Shown one piece after another: positions 43,079 to 52,326 of a stretch of DNA of 64,000 nt; within the stretch, counting starts at the first letter, position 1; each line of letters starts with the position of its first letter. The translations under genes and the position numbers were made by a program. The stretch is from Sphingobium sp. 15-1 (GTDB lineage Bacteria; Pseudomonadota; Alphaproteobacteria; Sphingomonadales; Sphingomonadaceae): the NCBI RefSeq assembly GCF_013375535.1, contig NZ_JABXJG010000003.1, positions 124,001-188,000 of the forward strand, read 5' to 3'. Under the pieces are notes generated by a model. It was not told where the DNA came from, searched no databases, and saw nothing but the letters and a program-made list of their open reading frames with translations.

Positions 43079-44229
43079 GTGGATTGACCGGAACAAAAGA
43101 GTCCGATGGGGGATTCCCATCGGCTTGCTGGCGTGCGAGTCTGAGAGGATGCGCGATGGCATCACTTTCACCCTGTCCGCCGCCGACCGTCAGCGATTGT
43201 GCGACATTACAGCGGCCCCGCAGAGCCCGCAGAAGCACGTTTGGCGGGCCCGTATTGTGCTGCTGAGCGGCGATGGTCTGGGTACCTCGGCGATCATGGC
43301 CGCGACGGGCAAGTCCAAGACCTGCGTCTGGCGATGGCAGGAACGCTTCATGAACGAAGGCGTCGAGGGTCTGCTTCGCGATAAATCCCGTCCGCCCGGC
43401 AAGGCGCCGATCCCGCCCACGCATGTCGCCGAGATCGTCCGCCTGACGCATGAGCCGCCCCCGCACGAGGCGACCCACTGGACGTTGCGCGCCATGGCGA
43501 AGGTGGCTGGCGTTGCCGCCTCGACGGTGCAGGCGATCTGGAAGGCGCACGGTCTCAGCCCGCACCGCTGGCGCAGCTTCAAACTGTCGAACGACCCGGC
43601 GTTTGCCGAGAAGCTCACCGAAATCGTCGGCCTCTATGTCGATCCGCCGGCTCATGCGGTGGTGCTGTCCGTCGATGAGAAGTCGCAAATCCAGGCGCTC
43701 GACCGCACCCAGCCCGGCCTGCCGATGAAGAAGGGCCGCGCAGGCACCATGACCCATGATTACAAGCGGCACGGCACGACCACGCTGTTTGCCGCTCTCA
43801 ATGTGCTGGACGGAACGGTCATCGGGCAGAACATGCAGCGCCATCGTCATCAGGAGTTCATCCGTTTCCTCAACCGTATCGAGCGCGAAGTGCCGGCGGA
43901 CAAAGCGATCCACGTGATCCTCGACAACTATGCGACACACAAAAAGGACAAGGTCCAGCAATGGCTCGCCCGCCATCCGCGCTGGACCTTCCATTTCACG
44001 CCAACCTCCAGCTCATGGCTCAATGCCGTCGAGGGCTTCTTCGCCAAGCTGACCCGACGCCGGCTCAAACACGGGGTCTTCCATTCCCTCGTCGATCTCC
44101 AGGCCGCCATCAATCGCTTCATCCGCGAATACAACGCCGCAAACCCCAAACCCTTCATCTGGAAAGCCAATCCCGACGACATCATCGCAGCCCGAAACCG
44201 AGGGTTCCAAACGTTGGAATCAATCCACT
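43079..44229 (+). mobile_element. IS630-family element inserted in the IS110 fragment
   Basis: 1151 bp bounded by inverted repeats GTGGATTGA (43079-43087) and TCAATCCAC (44221-44229), with TA duplicated on both sides (43077-43078 and 44230-44231). Removing it rejoins the IS110 transposase at ...CVVAL / EACGG.... A hairpin (CCGATGGG/CCCATCGG, 43103-43123) lies before the transposase. Confidence 0.92.
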
Positions 44230-44231
44230 AG
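43149..44231 (+). CDS. IS630-family transposase, intact
   Basis: 360 residues. An N-terminal HTH region (GLGTSAIMAATGKSKTCVWR) is followed by the DDE core: LSVDEKSQIQALDRTQ (first Asp), VILDNYATHKKDK (second Asp) and SSSWLNAVEGFFAKL (Glu). The start at 43149 gives the family N-terminus MRDGITFTLSAADRQRL; a TTG at 43125 is an alternative. The stop codon TAG uses the flanking TA. This element is distinct from the two related IS630 copies at 5.5 and 53.7 kb. Confidence 0.93.
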   Translation: MRDGITFTLSAADRQRLCDITAAPQSPQKHVWRARIVLLSGDGLGTSAIMAATGKSKTCVWRWQERFMNEGVEGLLRDKSRPPGKAPIPPTHVAEIVRLTHEPPPHEATHWTLRAMAKVAGVAASTVQAIWKAHGLSPHRWRSFKLSNDPAFAEKLTEIVGLYVDPPAHAVVLSVDEKSQIQALDRTQPGLPMKKGRAGTMTHDYKRHGTTTLFAALNVLDGTVIGQNMQRHRHQEFIRFLNRIEREVPADKAIHVILDNYATHKKDKVQQWLARHPRWTFHFTPTSSSWLNAVEGFFAKLTRRRLKHGVFHSLVDLQAAINRFIREYNAANPKPFIWKANPDDIIAARNRGFQTLESIH

Positions 44232-44392
44232 CGCGACAACGCATCTTGGCTGGCCCGCGAAGAAGTCGAGCAGCTTCCCTCGCGTCAGCCTCCTGCTGAA
44301 CACCATTGCACCGCGCTCGTCCGCGCCGTGTGCGTGAAAACAGTCTTGGCGATATCCAAACCGATTGTGGTAACCTGGGACACGGACGCCTC
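44230..44392 (-). pseudogene. IS110-family transposase fragment, N-terminal part
   Basis: From GTG near 44400 the minus strand reads VSQVTTIGLDIAKTVF, then after one missing base HAHGADERGAMVFSRRLTRG and KLLDFFAGQPRCVVAL up to the IS630 insertion. It continues directly into the fragment at 42791-43078. Confidence 0.8.
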
Positions 44393-44592
44393 CCTCAGTG
44401 GTGTTTCAACACCTCCACTTTGGCACAATGATGCCGTCGGGGGGGCGTGCACCCCATCAGCTATTCAAAATAGGCGCGTCAAATGGCCACTTCCGGAATG
44501 GTGGGTCGGCAGCGGGTGACTCGGCAAAGCTGCCAATCCCATCGCCGAGGAACCTGCCGCACCGCATTCGACCATCTGGGGATGTAAGACTG

Positions 44593-44880
44593 TCACCCTT
44601 CCTCCAGCATGACGTCGATCATGGTCTGCCAAACATGTTTCGCCGTTGCACGAGGGTCGGTACTCTCCTCGTAGATGGCTGCGTCTATCATCTGCTCAGA
44701 GGGTTCTCGCAAGGAGGTGACGACGGATCGGACCAACGCTGTAGCGCTCAAATGAAAGTCACCTTCAGGATCATAGAAAGCCTGGCGGGTTGCGGATTGC
44801 CTTTGAACCTCAGCGACGAGGGCATTGGCGGCTTGTTCAATGGGAGGTGGAGCCATAAAGGCTATAACACCGCTCAGCAT
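44593..44880 (-). CDS. Small hypothetical protein
   Basis: 95 residues (or 87 from the second methionine, MAPPPIEQAANALVAEVQRQ). It is mostly helical, with an acidic C-terminus (HVWQTMIDVMLEEG). The reading frame has gene-like codon use but no clear Shine-Dalgarno, and I do not recognise the family. It is transcribed toward the IS cluster. Confidence 0.5.
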   Translation of the reverse strand: MLSGVIAFMAPPPIEQAANALVAEVQRQSATRQAFYDPEGDFHLSATALVRSVVTSLREPSEQMIDAAIYEESTDPRATAKHVWQTMIDVMLEEG

Positions 44881-44940
44881 CCATTGTTCATATACCGGGA
44901 GGAATCGATGGGGCTGTCAGGCAACCGAGGCCATGTGTTG

Positions 44941-45020
44941 TACACTCTGCCATCGCGGCTTCGATCTCACTGCTCGCCGGCAGCGAGAGACAATCGCGCT
45001 CGCGCACTTGAGGAGTGGCC
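44941..45020 (+). promoter_or_regulatory. Island leader element C (promoter plus SD-hairpin)
   Basis: TACACT at 44941-44946, then 44 nt from its first base GAGAGACAATCGCGCTCGCG (44985-45004), then GAGGAG 5-6 nt before the ATG at 45021. CTC inside the block can pair with GAG next to the start. The block matches those at 45169, 50128 (minus) and 52236. Confidence 0.7.
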
Positions 45021-45059
45021 ATGTTCTCCCCTCTGCTAACCGGTCACGCGGTCGAGTGA
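45021..45059 (+). CDS. Leader peptide ORF (12 residues)
   Basis: The ATG placed behind element C opens MFSPLLTGHAVE and stops at 45059. Another ATG follows 4 bases later, opening a frame (MAHFPASPEDKSVSFLMHY...) that runs into element A and is not otherwise supported. It may be a leader peptide or the relic of a gene whose body was lost. Confidence 0.35.
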   Translation: MFSPLLTGHAVE

Positions 45060-45124
45060 TTTAATGGCCCATTTTCCTGCATCGCCGGAGGACAAGTCCG
45101 TTAGCTTCCTGATGCACTATGTGG

Positions 45125-45206
45125 TATACTGCTGTATCCCAGCTCTAATTTCCAAACATGCTGTGACTGAGAAAGACTTATGCTCCCGTTTGGCGAGGAG
45201 AGCGAC
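45125..45206 (+). promoter_or_regulatory. Island leader element A
   Basis: TATACT at 45125-45130, the block GAGAAAGACTTATGCTCCCG at 45169-45188 (44 nt downstream), then GGAGAGC before the ATG at 45207. GCTCC pairs with GGAG(A)GC, hiding the ribosome site in a hairpin with a loop of about 10 nt. Confidence 0.7.
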
Positions 45207-45560
45207 ATGTCTATCTCAATATATTCTCCCTCTCCATCATTGCGAGAACGTGATTTGCATACCAACGTCGAACGACAGGGACTCGCCCTGGGCGTGGCGC
45301 GGGAGCGGACACGTTGCGCGGCTTCCCTTTCATGGGAGCGTGAACGGAGACTGGAGTCAGCGATCGATGATTGGGAAAACGAAGGTGGCGCAGTCGCCGG
45401 AGTCCCCCCGGTATCAAGGCCTAACCTTCTACGAAAGCTCAGCACATTGCAACTATCTGCCAACCTGTTTCGGGACGACACCTTTTTCCGTGTGGTAATT
45501 CTGAATAGCCTGTTCCTTCTGATTGCGGGGGCCGGACTGGCTGTTTTGCTGAACGATTAA
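45207..45560 (+). CDS. Small membrane-anchored hypothetical protein
   Basis: 117 residues. A polar, charged N-terminal part (MSISIYSPSPSLRERDLHTN) precedes a single C-terminal membrane segment (VVILNSLFLLIAGAGLAVLL). GAGGAG lies 6 bases before the ATG. It is preceded by element A. Function unknown; a tail-anchored stress or envelope protein is possible. Confidence 0.65.
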   Translation: MSISIYSPSPSLRERDLHTNVERQGLALGVARERTRCAASLSWERERRLESAIDDWENEGGAVAGVPPVSRPNLLRKLSTLQLSANLFRDDTFFRVVILNSLFLLIAGAGLAVLLND

Positions 45561-45869
45561 GGCCAAGCCCACAGCAATCCAAATCAGAGTGGAGCAATAA
45601 TGAACGCGGCGCGAGGCGGACTAAGCTCAAGATTTTTCGTTCCAAGGTCCGGTCCATCCGCTTCCTGTGCGGACACCCGATTCTGGCGCCGAACGGATTA
45701 GCCACGGGATGTCGCCGGTTCATCGTTAGCCGCCGACCTCAATCGCCCTTGGATGCCAGCCAGATCGTGTGAGACGCCATGTCCGAGGTGGTTTCAGGTG
45801 GCTCGCCTCGAACATGTCGGTATCGAGGGTTAGTATTGCGACCAGAGCCTCAGACATGGGAGACGAGCC
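45561..45869 (+). other. Gap before IS110 transposase
   Basis: 309 bases without a gene. The right half should contain the left end of the IS110 element and, if it is of the IS110 group, its bridge-RNA locus. No inverted repeats were found. Confidence 0.4.
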
Positions 45870-46991
45870 ATGGAACGGAATACAACATTTATCGGGCTGG
45901 ATGTAAGTAAGGAAACGATCGCGGTCGCGATCGCCGACGGTGGTCGCCGTGGCGAGGTGCGGTTTTACGGAACCATTTCGAGCAAACCGGAGGCGGTAGC
46001 CAAGCTGGTCAAGACGCTGACGGCAAAGCACGGGTCGCTGGCCTTCGCTTACGAAGCAGGACCAACCGGGTATGGTCTGTATCGGCAACTGATCGAACTG
46101 GGCTATACGTGTCATGTAGTGGCGCCTTCGATGACGCCGGCCCGGCCCGGCAGCCAGGTCAAAACCGACCGCCGCGATGCCGTCGTTCTGGCCAGCCTGT
46201 TTCGCGCCGGTGAACTCACATCGATCTGGGTGCCCGACACGGAGCACGAAGCCATGCGTGATCTCGTTCGAGCGCGGATTTCCGCGGTGGAAACGGTGCG
46301 CCGGGCACGACAACAACTGCTGTCATTCCTCCTGCGCCACGGCCGGATCTATAAGGATGGCATCAAGCATTGGAGCAAAAAACACCGCCGCTGGCTCGGC
46401 GACCAGCGTTTCGATCATCCGGCTCAGCAGATAGCGTTCGAGGAGTATAACCGGGCCATCGAGCAGGCTGAGGATCGCCGTTCGCGACTTGAGAAGCAAG
46501 TCGAAGCACTGCTTCCCAGCTGGTCTCTCCATCCAGTGGTGGCGGCTATCCAGGCATTGCGTGGCGTATCGCTCATCGCGGCGGTAACCATCATCGCGGA
46601 AGTGGGTGATTTCCGGCGCTTCGCCAATCCGCGTCAGCTTATGGGATGGCTCGGACTTGTGCCACGCGAACGGTCGTCGGGGTCAACCCGCTCACAGGGC
46701 AAAATCACCAAGGCAGGCAATAGCCGGGCCCGCCGCATGTTGGTGGAGAGCGCCTGGACGTATCGGCTCCCGGCGCGGATCGCCGGAGACCTCCTCCGTC
46801 GCAGTGCCAATCTCTCCCAGGAAGCGCGGGACATCGCGTGGAAGGCGCAGGTTCGCCTCTGCGCGCGCTACCGTCGATTGCTGCGGTCAGGACGGCCCAA
46901 GAATGTCGTGACAGTCGCCATCGCACGCGAACTCGCCGCCTTCGTCTGGGCGATAGCCATCCAGACTCCCGCTCCGGCGCAAACCGCTTGA
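45870..46991 (+). CDS. IS110-family transposase
   Basis: 373 residues: DEDD domain FIGLDVSKETIAVAIADGGR, YEAGPTGYGLYRQLIELGY and KTDRRDAVVLASLFRAGELT, and the C-terminal RGVSLIAAVTIIAEVGDFRR with GLVPRERSSGSTRSQGKITK holding the conserved Ser. The frame is intact. It differs from the IS110 transposase at 31.5 kb and from the fragment at 42.8-44.4 kb. Terminal limits are not visible. Confidence 0.93.
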   Translation: MERNTTFIGLDVSKETIAVAIADGGRRGEVRFYGTISSKPEAVAKLVKTLTAKHGSLAFAYEAGPTGYGLYRQLIELGYTCHVVAPSMTPARPGSQVKTDRRDAVVLASLFRAGELTSIWVPDTEHEAMRDLVRARISAVETVRRARQQLLSFLLRHGRIYKDGIKHWSKKHRRWLGDQRFDHPAQQIAFEEYNRAIEQAEDRRSRLEKQVEALLPSWSLHPVVAAIQALRGVSLIAAVTIIAEVGDFRRFANPRQLMGWLGLVPRERSSGSTRSQGKITKAGNSRARRMLVESAWTYRLPARIAGDLLRRSANLSQEARDIAWKAQVRLCARYRRLLRSGRPKNVVTVAIARELAAFVWAIAIQTPAPAQTA

Positions 46992-47227
46992 ACCCCCGCA
47001 ACCAGGCAAAAAGGAGCAGCAAATTTCTCATCATGCTGTGCAGCGTCGGGCGCGGTGGCCGGTCAGGGCAACCCTCGATGTGATTCGGCGATCTTCAGTT
47101 CGCGCGACGTGAGACAGAGGAAGGCCCGAGACGAACCACGGTCCTGCGGTATCCAACCCGCGTATCAGAGTCTGAGCAACCGTCGTCTTACTGCCGCCGC
47201 GTCCGACCCTGCACAGCCAATATCCTC

Positions 47228-47953
47228 TCACGCCAAAAGAGGCGGTTGGAAGCCCGCGACCTCACTCTTGAATTCGGACATGAGAATCACATGTTCCTCG
47301 CCGGCCAGCGCAGGGATGCTCACCTCCTCCACATGGAAATCGGCGTTCTCCAGACGATCGACAAAGTCATCATCCGTGTAGGCCGACCATATGGCGAGGA
47401 CGCCACCCGGCCTCAGTGCGTCACGCGCCGCCCGCAATCCCCAGCTGCAGTAGAGCCGCTCGTTGGCAAGGTGGATCATCCCGTCAGGACCATTATCGAC
47501 GTCCAGAAGAATAGCGTCGAATGCGGCCTCCTGCCCGACGATCACGTCATGGACATCGGTTATCTCAAGTGACAGTCGGGGATCGACGAGATGGTCCTGA
47601 AACAGATGCGCCAGCGGCCCCCTTGCCCATTTGACGACCTCAGGCACAAGTTCGGCAACAATGACCTCAGCGGCGGGTGAAAGGGAGGAGAGTGCAGCCC
47701 CCAGCGTGAAGCCCATGCCGAGCCCACCGATGAGGATGCGGGCGCTCGGGTGGGAAAGCCGCTTGCACACCAGTCTGGCCAGCGCTTCTTCCGAATGGCG
47801 AACCTGATTGCCCATAAGTTCATCTTCGCCGAACCGGATCGAATAATCGTCTCCTCGACGCCACAGGAGCAATTCACCCCCGTCGGGAAGTTGTGCGGTG
47901 TCAACCAGCTCTACCGGGATTGCCCGGTCATCCTTCGGCGCCAGGATGGTCAT
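47228..47953 (-). CDS. Spermidine-synthase-like methyltransferase-fold protein
   Basis: 241 residues with a Rossmann core like that of polyamine synthases: ARILIGGLGMGFTLGAALSS, VIVAELVPEVVKWARGPL, FDAILLDVDNGPDGMIHLAN and GVLAIWSAYTDDDFVDRLEN. It could be an aminopropyltransferase relative or an orphan SAM-binding protein; the polyamine-specific residues cannot be assigned by eye. It follows a 73-residue ORF by 6 bases, so both are likely cotranscribed. Confidence 0.82.
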   Translation of the reverse strand: MTILAPKDDRAIPVELVDTAQLPDGGELLLWRRGDDYSIRFGEDELMGNQVRHSEEALARLVCKRLSHPSARILIGGLGMGFTLGAALSSLSPAAEVIVAELVPEVVKWARGPLAHLFQDHLVDPRLSLEITDVHDVIVGQEAAFDAILLDVDNGPDGMIHLANERLYCSWGLRAARDALRPGGVLAIWSAYTDDDFVDRLENADFHVEEVSIPALAGEEHVILMSEFKSEVAGFQPPLLA

Positions 47954-47959
47954 TCCGTG

Positions 47960-48181
47960 TTAAGACCGCGACTTCGTCTGATCATATTGGCCAGGTTCGG
48001 CCTTGAACACGTCGCGAGCGAAGGTGCGGACTGCGGCTGCGGATTTGAATGTCTCCTCCCGCATATGCGATGTGACCAGCGGATAGCCTTGGGAATTGTA
48101 GCGGGTCTCGCGTACCGTGAGCCGGAAATTCCCATCATCATCCTTTAAGATGAGATATGGACGAATTACTTTTCGGCTCAT
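47960..48181 (-). CDS. Small hypothetical protein
   Basis: 73 residues (MSRKVIRPYLILKDDDGNFR, LTVRETRYNSQGYPLVTSHM, then a basic C-terminus). GAGGAAT precedes the ATG. It is the first gene of a two-gene unit with the spermidine-synthase-like gene. Upstream lies a GGCAG/CTGCC hairpin. Confidence 0.65.
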   Translation of the reverse strand: MSRKVIRPYLILKDDDGNFRLTVRETRYNSQGYPLVTSHMREETFKSAAAVRTFARDVFKAEPGQYDQTKSRS

Positions 48182-48534
48182 GGAGATTCCTCACTGTAAC
48201 TTGGATGGTCGGCAGGGCAAATGCTCTGCCGGGGATGAAGTCAGCCCACCATCGCTATGACAACGCGCTTCAGTTCACTGCTCGACAGGGTCGTCGGGCG
48301 GCCAATGCCGGAGGCGCATGCCTCCGGCCTGCGGAAGGATGAGGAGCGGGTTGCGCGTTTATCGGGTTTGGAAAATATATTCATAGATGGTCCTCGCGGC
48401 GCGAGCCGCATTTATTTTTGTTCCTCGCTGCACGGCGCGGCCTTTGATCGGGCGCTTGCGACGATGGCGGCGACAGATATGGGGTTGTATCTGCAAGTGT
48501 GCCGCACCAGCCAAAAGGCTTTGCAGCATCCCGC

Positions 48535-48867
48535 TCAAGACGATAGGCGGTTTTTGCGGGCGAGATATCGCGCATCGCGGGCTGACTTGCGTTCAGCCTC
48601 ACTGAGTTCGGGCTTATGCTGGACCTTCGCCGCGGCCATTCCATTGGCCTGCGCACGTCTGGCAGCTTTTTGCTCTTTCGTCACGAGCAGGGCCTCCTGG
48701 CGCTTTTTCCGCGCCACAGCTTCCTTTGTCAGACGGCGTTCTGTTTGATCGGGGGTAACGGCCCGAACCACGGGCACTTTCGTCCGCAGTCGCTCGAGAA
48801 CCTCTGTCCGGGCGCTCGCCGCAGCGGCTATGCGCTCCTGGAAGTGCGGTTCCTTATATCTTTTCAT
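48535..48867 (-). CDS. DUF6481-type small basic protein
   Basis: 110 residues starting MKRYKEPHFQERIAAAASAR and dominated by Lys/Arg/Ala/Glu helices (EAVARKKRQEALLVTKEQKA). This start and composition match DUF6481 proteins of alphaproteobacteria, whose function is unknown. The overlapping plus-strand frame is judged to be a shadow. The 350 bases to its left, up to 48182, hold no supported gene. Confidence 0.72.
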   Translation of the reverse strand: MKRYKEPHFQERIAAAASARTEVLERLRTKVPVVRAVTPDQTERRLTKEAVARKKRQEALLVTKEQKAARRAQANGMAAAKVQHKPELSEAERKSARDARYLARKNRLSS

Positions 48868-48927
48868 TAAGAGGAAAGTCCTGTTTCAAATTCGAGTGGG
48901 GGGCGGTCGAAACCGCCCGACCCTCCT

Positions 48928-49134
48928 TCAGGCAGGCTGAAGGTTGGTTGCCGAGGCCTTGCCGCGCTGATCCGTTTCCAGTGTGTAGGACACGCGCTGA
49001 TCCTTCTCGAGCGTGCGCATGCCTGCGCGTTCAATCGCGGTTATGTGCACGAAGGCGTCGCCGCCGCCGCTTTCCGGCGCGATGAAGCCATAGCCTTTGT
49101 CGGCATTGAAGAATTTGACTGTTCCGATGACCAT
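48928..49134 (-). CDS. Cold-shock protein (CspA family)
   Basis: 68 residues: MVIGTVKFFNADKGYGFIAP, with RNP1 (KGYGFI) and RNP2 (VHITAI) motifs of the single-stranded nucleic-acid-binding OB fold. It probably acts as an RNA chaperone in stress. CAAGGAG precedes the ATG at 49134. Confidence 0.96.
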   Translation of the reverse strand: MVIGTVKFFNADKGYGFIAPESGGGDAFVHITAIERAGMRTLEKDQRVSYTLETDQRGKASATNLQPA

Positions 49135-49202
49135 ATTGGGGCTCCTTGTCCAAATTTCATGGGTGCACGCGACAATGCGGGCATCCCGGCTTCGAGAGGC
49201 AA

Positions 49203-49400
49203 ATGTGGGACAAGGGAGAGCCAAAGCGGCCCGATATCCGTCTAAGCGCGACGTTCAGCGAGGCGTTGATAGCACAAATCGATGGAAATACAAAAACCAA
49301 TCCGGCGACCGAGCGACTATTTTTCCATCTGCCGGTAAATCCGTCTTCAGATTTCTTCGATTTCGCACCTGTGATACGACCAAATGTCGCGGCGCGCTAA
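49203..49400 (+). CDS. Possible small hypothetical protein
   Basis: 65 residues (MWDKGEPKRPDIRLSATFSE, then ALIAQIDGNTKTNPATERLF). AGAGG lies 4 bases before the ATG and the sequence looks protein-like, but no family is known. Its stop directly abuts the stop of the convergent 51-residue gene. Confidence 0.4.
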   Translation: MWDKGEPKRPDIRLSATFSEALIAQIDGNTKTNPATERLFFHLPVNPSSDFFDFAPVIRPNVAAR

Positions 49401-49556
49401 TCACTTCGAGCGCGCCGCCTCATCGCGCCTGGCTTGAGCAAGTACATCGTCCAAGGTCGAATATCGCCAGTCACGATAATGGTAGCGATATGCCGGCACC
49501 TTGATGATGCCATAGCGAGCCATGAGTTCCGTTTCGTCTGTCGGGACAACGGTCAT
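49401..49556 (-). CDS. Small conserved hypothetical protein (51 residues)
   Basis: MTVVPTDETELMARYGIIKV, then PAYRYHYRDWRYSTLDDVLA and a short charged end. The ARYGI-VP-Y-YHY-YR-L-DA arrangement resembles short unnamed proteins I associate with sphingomonads. Weak ribosome site. Confidence 0.6.
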   Translation of the reverse strand: MTVVPTDETELMARYGIIKVPAYRYHYRDWRYSTLDDVLAQARRDEAARSK

Positions 49557-49595
49557 CTTTTGTCCAATCTGGTGAGCACGGGTTGACGAGCAAGA

Positions 49596-49874
49596 TTACT
49601 GCCGGCCGCCGGCTGCGGGGCGGGCAAGGAGCTGGACCGCACCTTCCACCCTTGAATATCCCGCTGCATCGGCAATTGCCAGATCGAGGGGCCGGGCGCC
49701 CAGCGAGGCATTGTGGGTGTTTAGAAAGCGGATTGCCTCCTCCTGCCCCAGAAGCACGAAAGCAAGATGGGTGATCAAACCCTGCCGTCTCGCCTGATCA
49801 GGAGAGATCCGTGGCTCGCGGCTAACGAACGCTCGTCTTCGCGGGCGCCCCGGTGTGGTCGCGTCCGCGGTCAT
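49596..49874 (-). CDS. MbcA/ParS/Xre-type antitoxin C-domain protein
   Basis: 92 residues. The C-terminal part AIRFLNTHNASLGARPLDLA followed by GYSRVEGAVQLLA matches the DUF2384 (MbcA/ParS/Xre) domain that binds RES-type toxins. The usual N-terminal HTH is reduced and no RES toxin gene is adjacent. Its ATG overlaps the stop of the upstream gene by 4 bases. Confidence 0.65.
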   Translation of the reverse strand: MTADATTPGRPRRRAFVSREPRISPDQARRQGLITHLAFVLLGQEEAIRFLNTHNASLGARPLDLAIADAAGYSRVEGAVQLLARPAAGGRQ

Positions 49875-50089
49875 GCCGACCCAACCAAGCCTGCTCCCAG
49901 GCGAGACTGATCCGTCCAGGGCAGCCAGTTCACCGATGCAGCCGCTTCTTTCGAGGAAAGCAGGTCGAAGATCTTACCGCCGATAATGCCCGCTGCCGCC
50001 AAATGCTGGCGGCGTGCTGGCTCACTGATCGCATCGGCGGCGTGCATGAGCGAAATCTGATGCTCGGAATAAAGCTGATTGATATCCAT
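49871..50089 (-). CDS. Small hypothetical protein under leader element D
   Basis: 72 residues (MDINQLYSEHQISLMHAADA, ISEPARRQHLAAAGIIGGKI). GGGAG lies 8 bases before the ATG but inside the element-D hairpin. It is translationally coupled (ATGA) to the antitoxin-like gene and may serve as its partner, although it is not a recognised toxin. Confidence 0.65.
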   Translation of the reverse strand: MDINQLYSEHQISLMHAADAISEPARRQHLAAAGIIGGKIFDLLSSKEAAASVNWLPWTDQSRLGAGLVGSA

Positions 50090-50174
50090 GTACGACTCCC
50101 TTGGTAAGCGGGAGCGCGATGGTCTCTCAGTCAAGAACGCCTACATTGCTGTGCACTTGATGATTTGTTATATA
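50090..50174 (-). promoter_or_regulatory. Island leader element D (minus strand)
   Basis: On the minus strand TATATAAC (50174-50167) is followed 44-46 nt later by GAGAGACCATCGCGCTCCCG (50128-50109), then GGGAG and the ATG at 50089. CTCCC pairs with GGGAG across a loop of about 9 nt. Confidence 0.75.
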
Positions 50175-50491
50175 GGCTTAATCGACAATCATACAACATT
50201 GCCGCGTCCTCAAAAATTCGAGAGAAAAAATATCCTCACGTGAGTGCCTGTTATTCCACCTTCGACACACCATTTCCGCTCATGGCCTGCAACGGGGCCA
50301 CCCCGTTCTAAGGGATCGTTGATCGGCACCGACATATTGCGTCCAGCTTGTCTTTGGTTGCCGCAGAGCGCATATCAGGTTCATCGGCGGTCCGTTCTAG
50401 GACTGCCAGCTCGCAATTTGGCAGCGCTGGCTTCCGCTTGTGAAAGCGACATTCCGTCGCAGACCAGCGCCAGGAAAATCGGACCCAAACC
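50175..50491 (+). other. Upstream region of solitary GroEL
   Basis: 317 bases without a gene. No CIRCE element (TTAGCACTC-N9-GAGTGCTAA) and no clear heat-shock promoter were found; the Shine-Dalgarno of the chaperonin gene is weak and distant. Confidence 0.45.
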
Positions 50492-52117
<1,626 letters not shown>

Positions 52118-52190
52118 GGACTTCTCAAGCCCGGTCGCTCACCGTTCACCATGCTTGACGAATTGATGCATGTGTCCGGGCGTTTCGTGT

Positions 52191-52275
52191 TACACTCCCT
52201 CATCACCCCGATCATACCGCAGGCATGTTGTGACAGAGAGACCATCGTGCTCCCGCCTGCAATCGGGAGCAGCCT
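52191..52275 (+). promoter_or_regulatory. Island leader element B
   Basis: TACACT at 52191-52196, GAGAGACCATCGTGCTCCCG at 52236-52255 (45 nt downstream), then CGGGAGC before the ATG at 52276. GCTCCCG pairs perfectly with CGGGAGC (7 bp, 8-nt loop), burying the ribosome site. Confidence 0.75.
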
Positions 52276-52326
52276 ATGCCTGACCACCTGACCCGAAGCC
52301 ACCCCGCCAGTGCGAAGCTGTCGTGA
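52276..52326 (+). CDS. Leader peptide ORF (16 residues)
   Basis: The ATG behind element B encodes MPDHLTRSHPASAKLS and ends on TGA at 52324-52326, which overlaps the GTG start of the next ORF at 52323 (GTGA). The arrangement suggests that ribosomes finishing the leader start the downstream gene. Confidence 0.5.
   Translation: MPDHLTRSHPASAKLS

Noticed and set aside
42741..43994. 417-residue minus-strand frame
   Set aside because: It is a chance fusion of an IS110 fragment with the antisense of the IS630 transposase. Only the part up to 43078 is a true transposase remnant.
45064..45498. 144-residue frame MAHFPASPEDKSV...
   Set aside because: It crosses leader element A and the better supported 117-residue gene in another frame. 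It has no family match and is kept only as a note under element C.
48257..48748. 163-residue plus-strand frame
   Set aside because: Its second half is antisense to the DUF6481-type gene, and the first half has no ribosome site or family pattern.
50175..50491. CIRCE operator or heat-shock promoter before groEL
   Set aside because: I looked for TTAGCACTC-N9-GAGTGCTAA and for sigma-32-like boxes and found no acceptable match.
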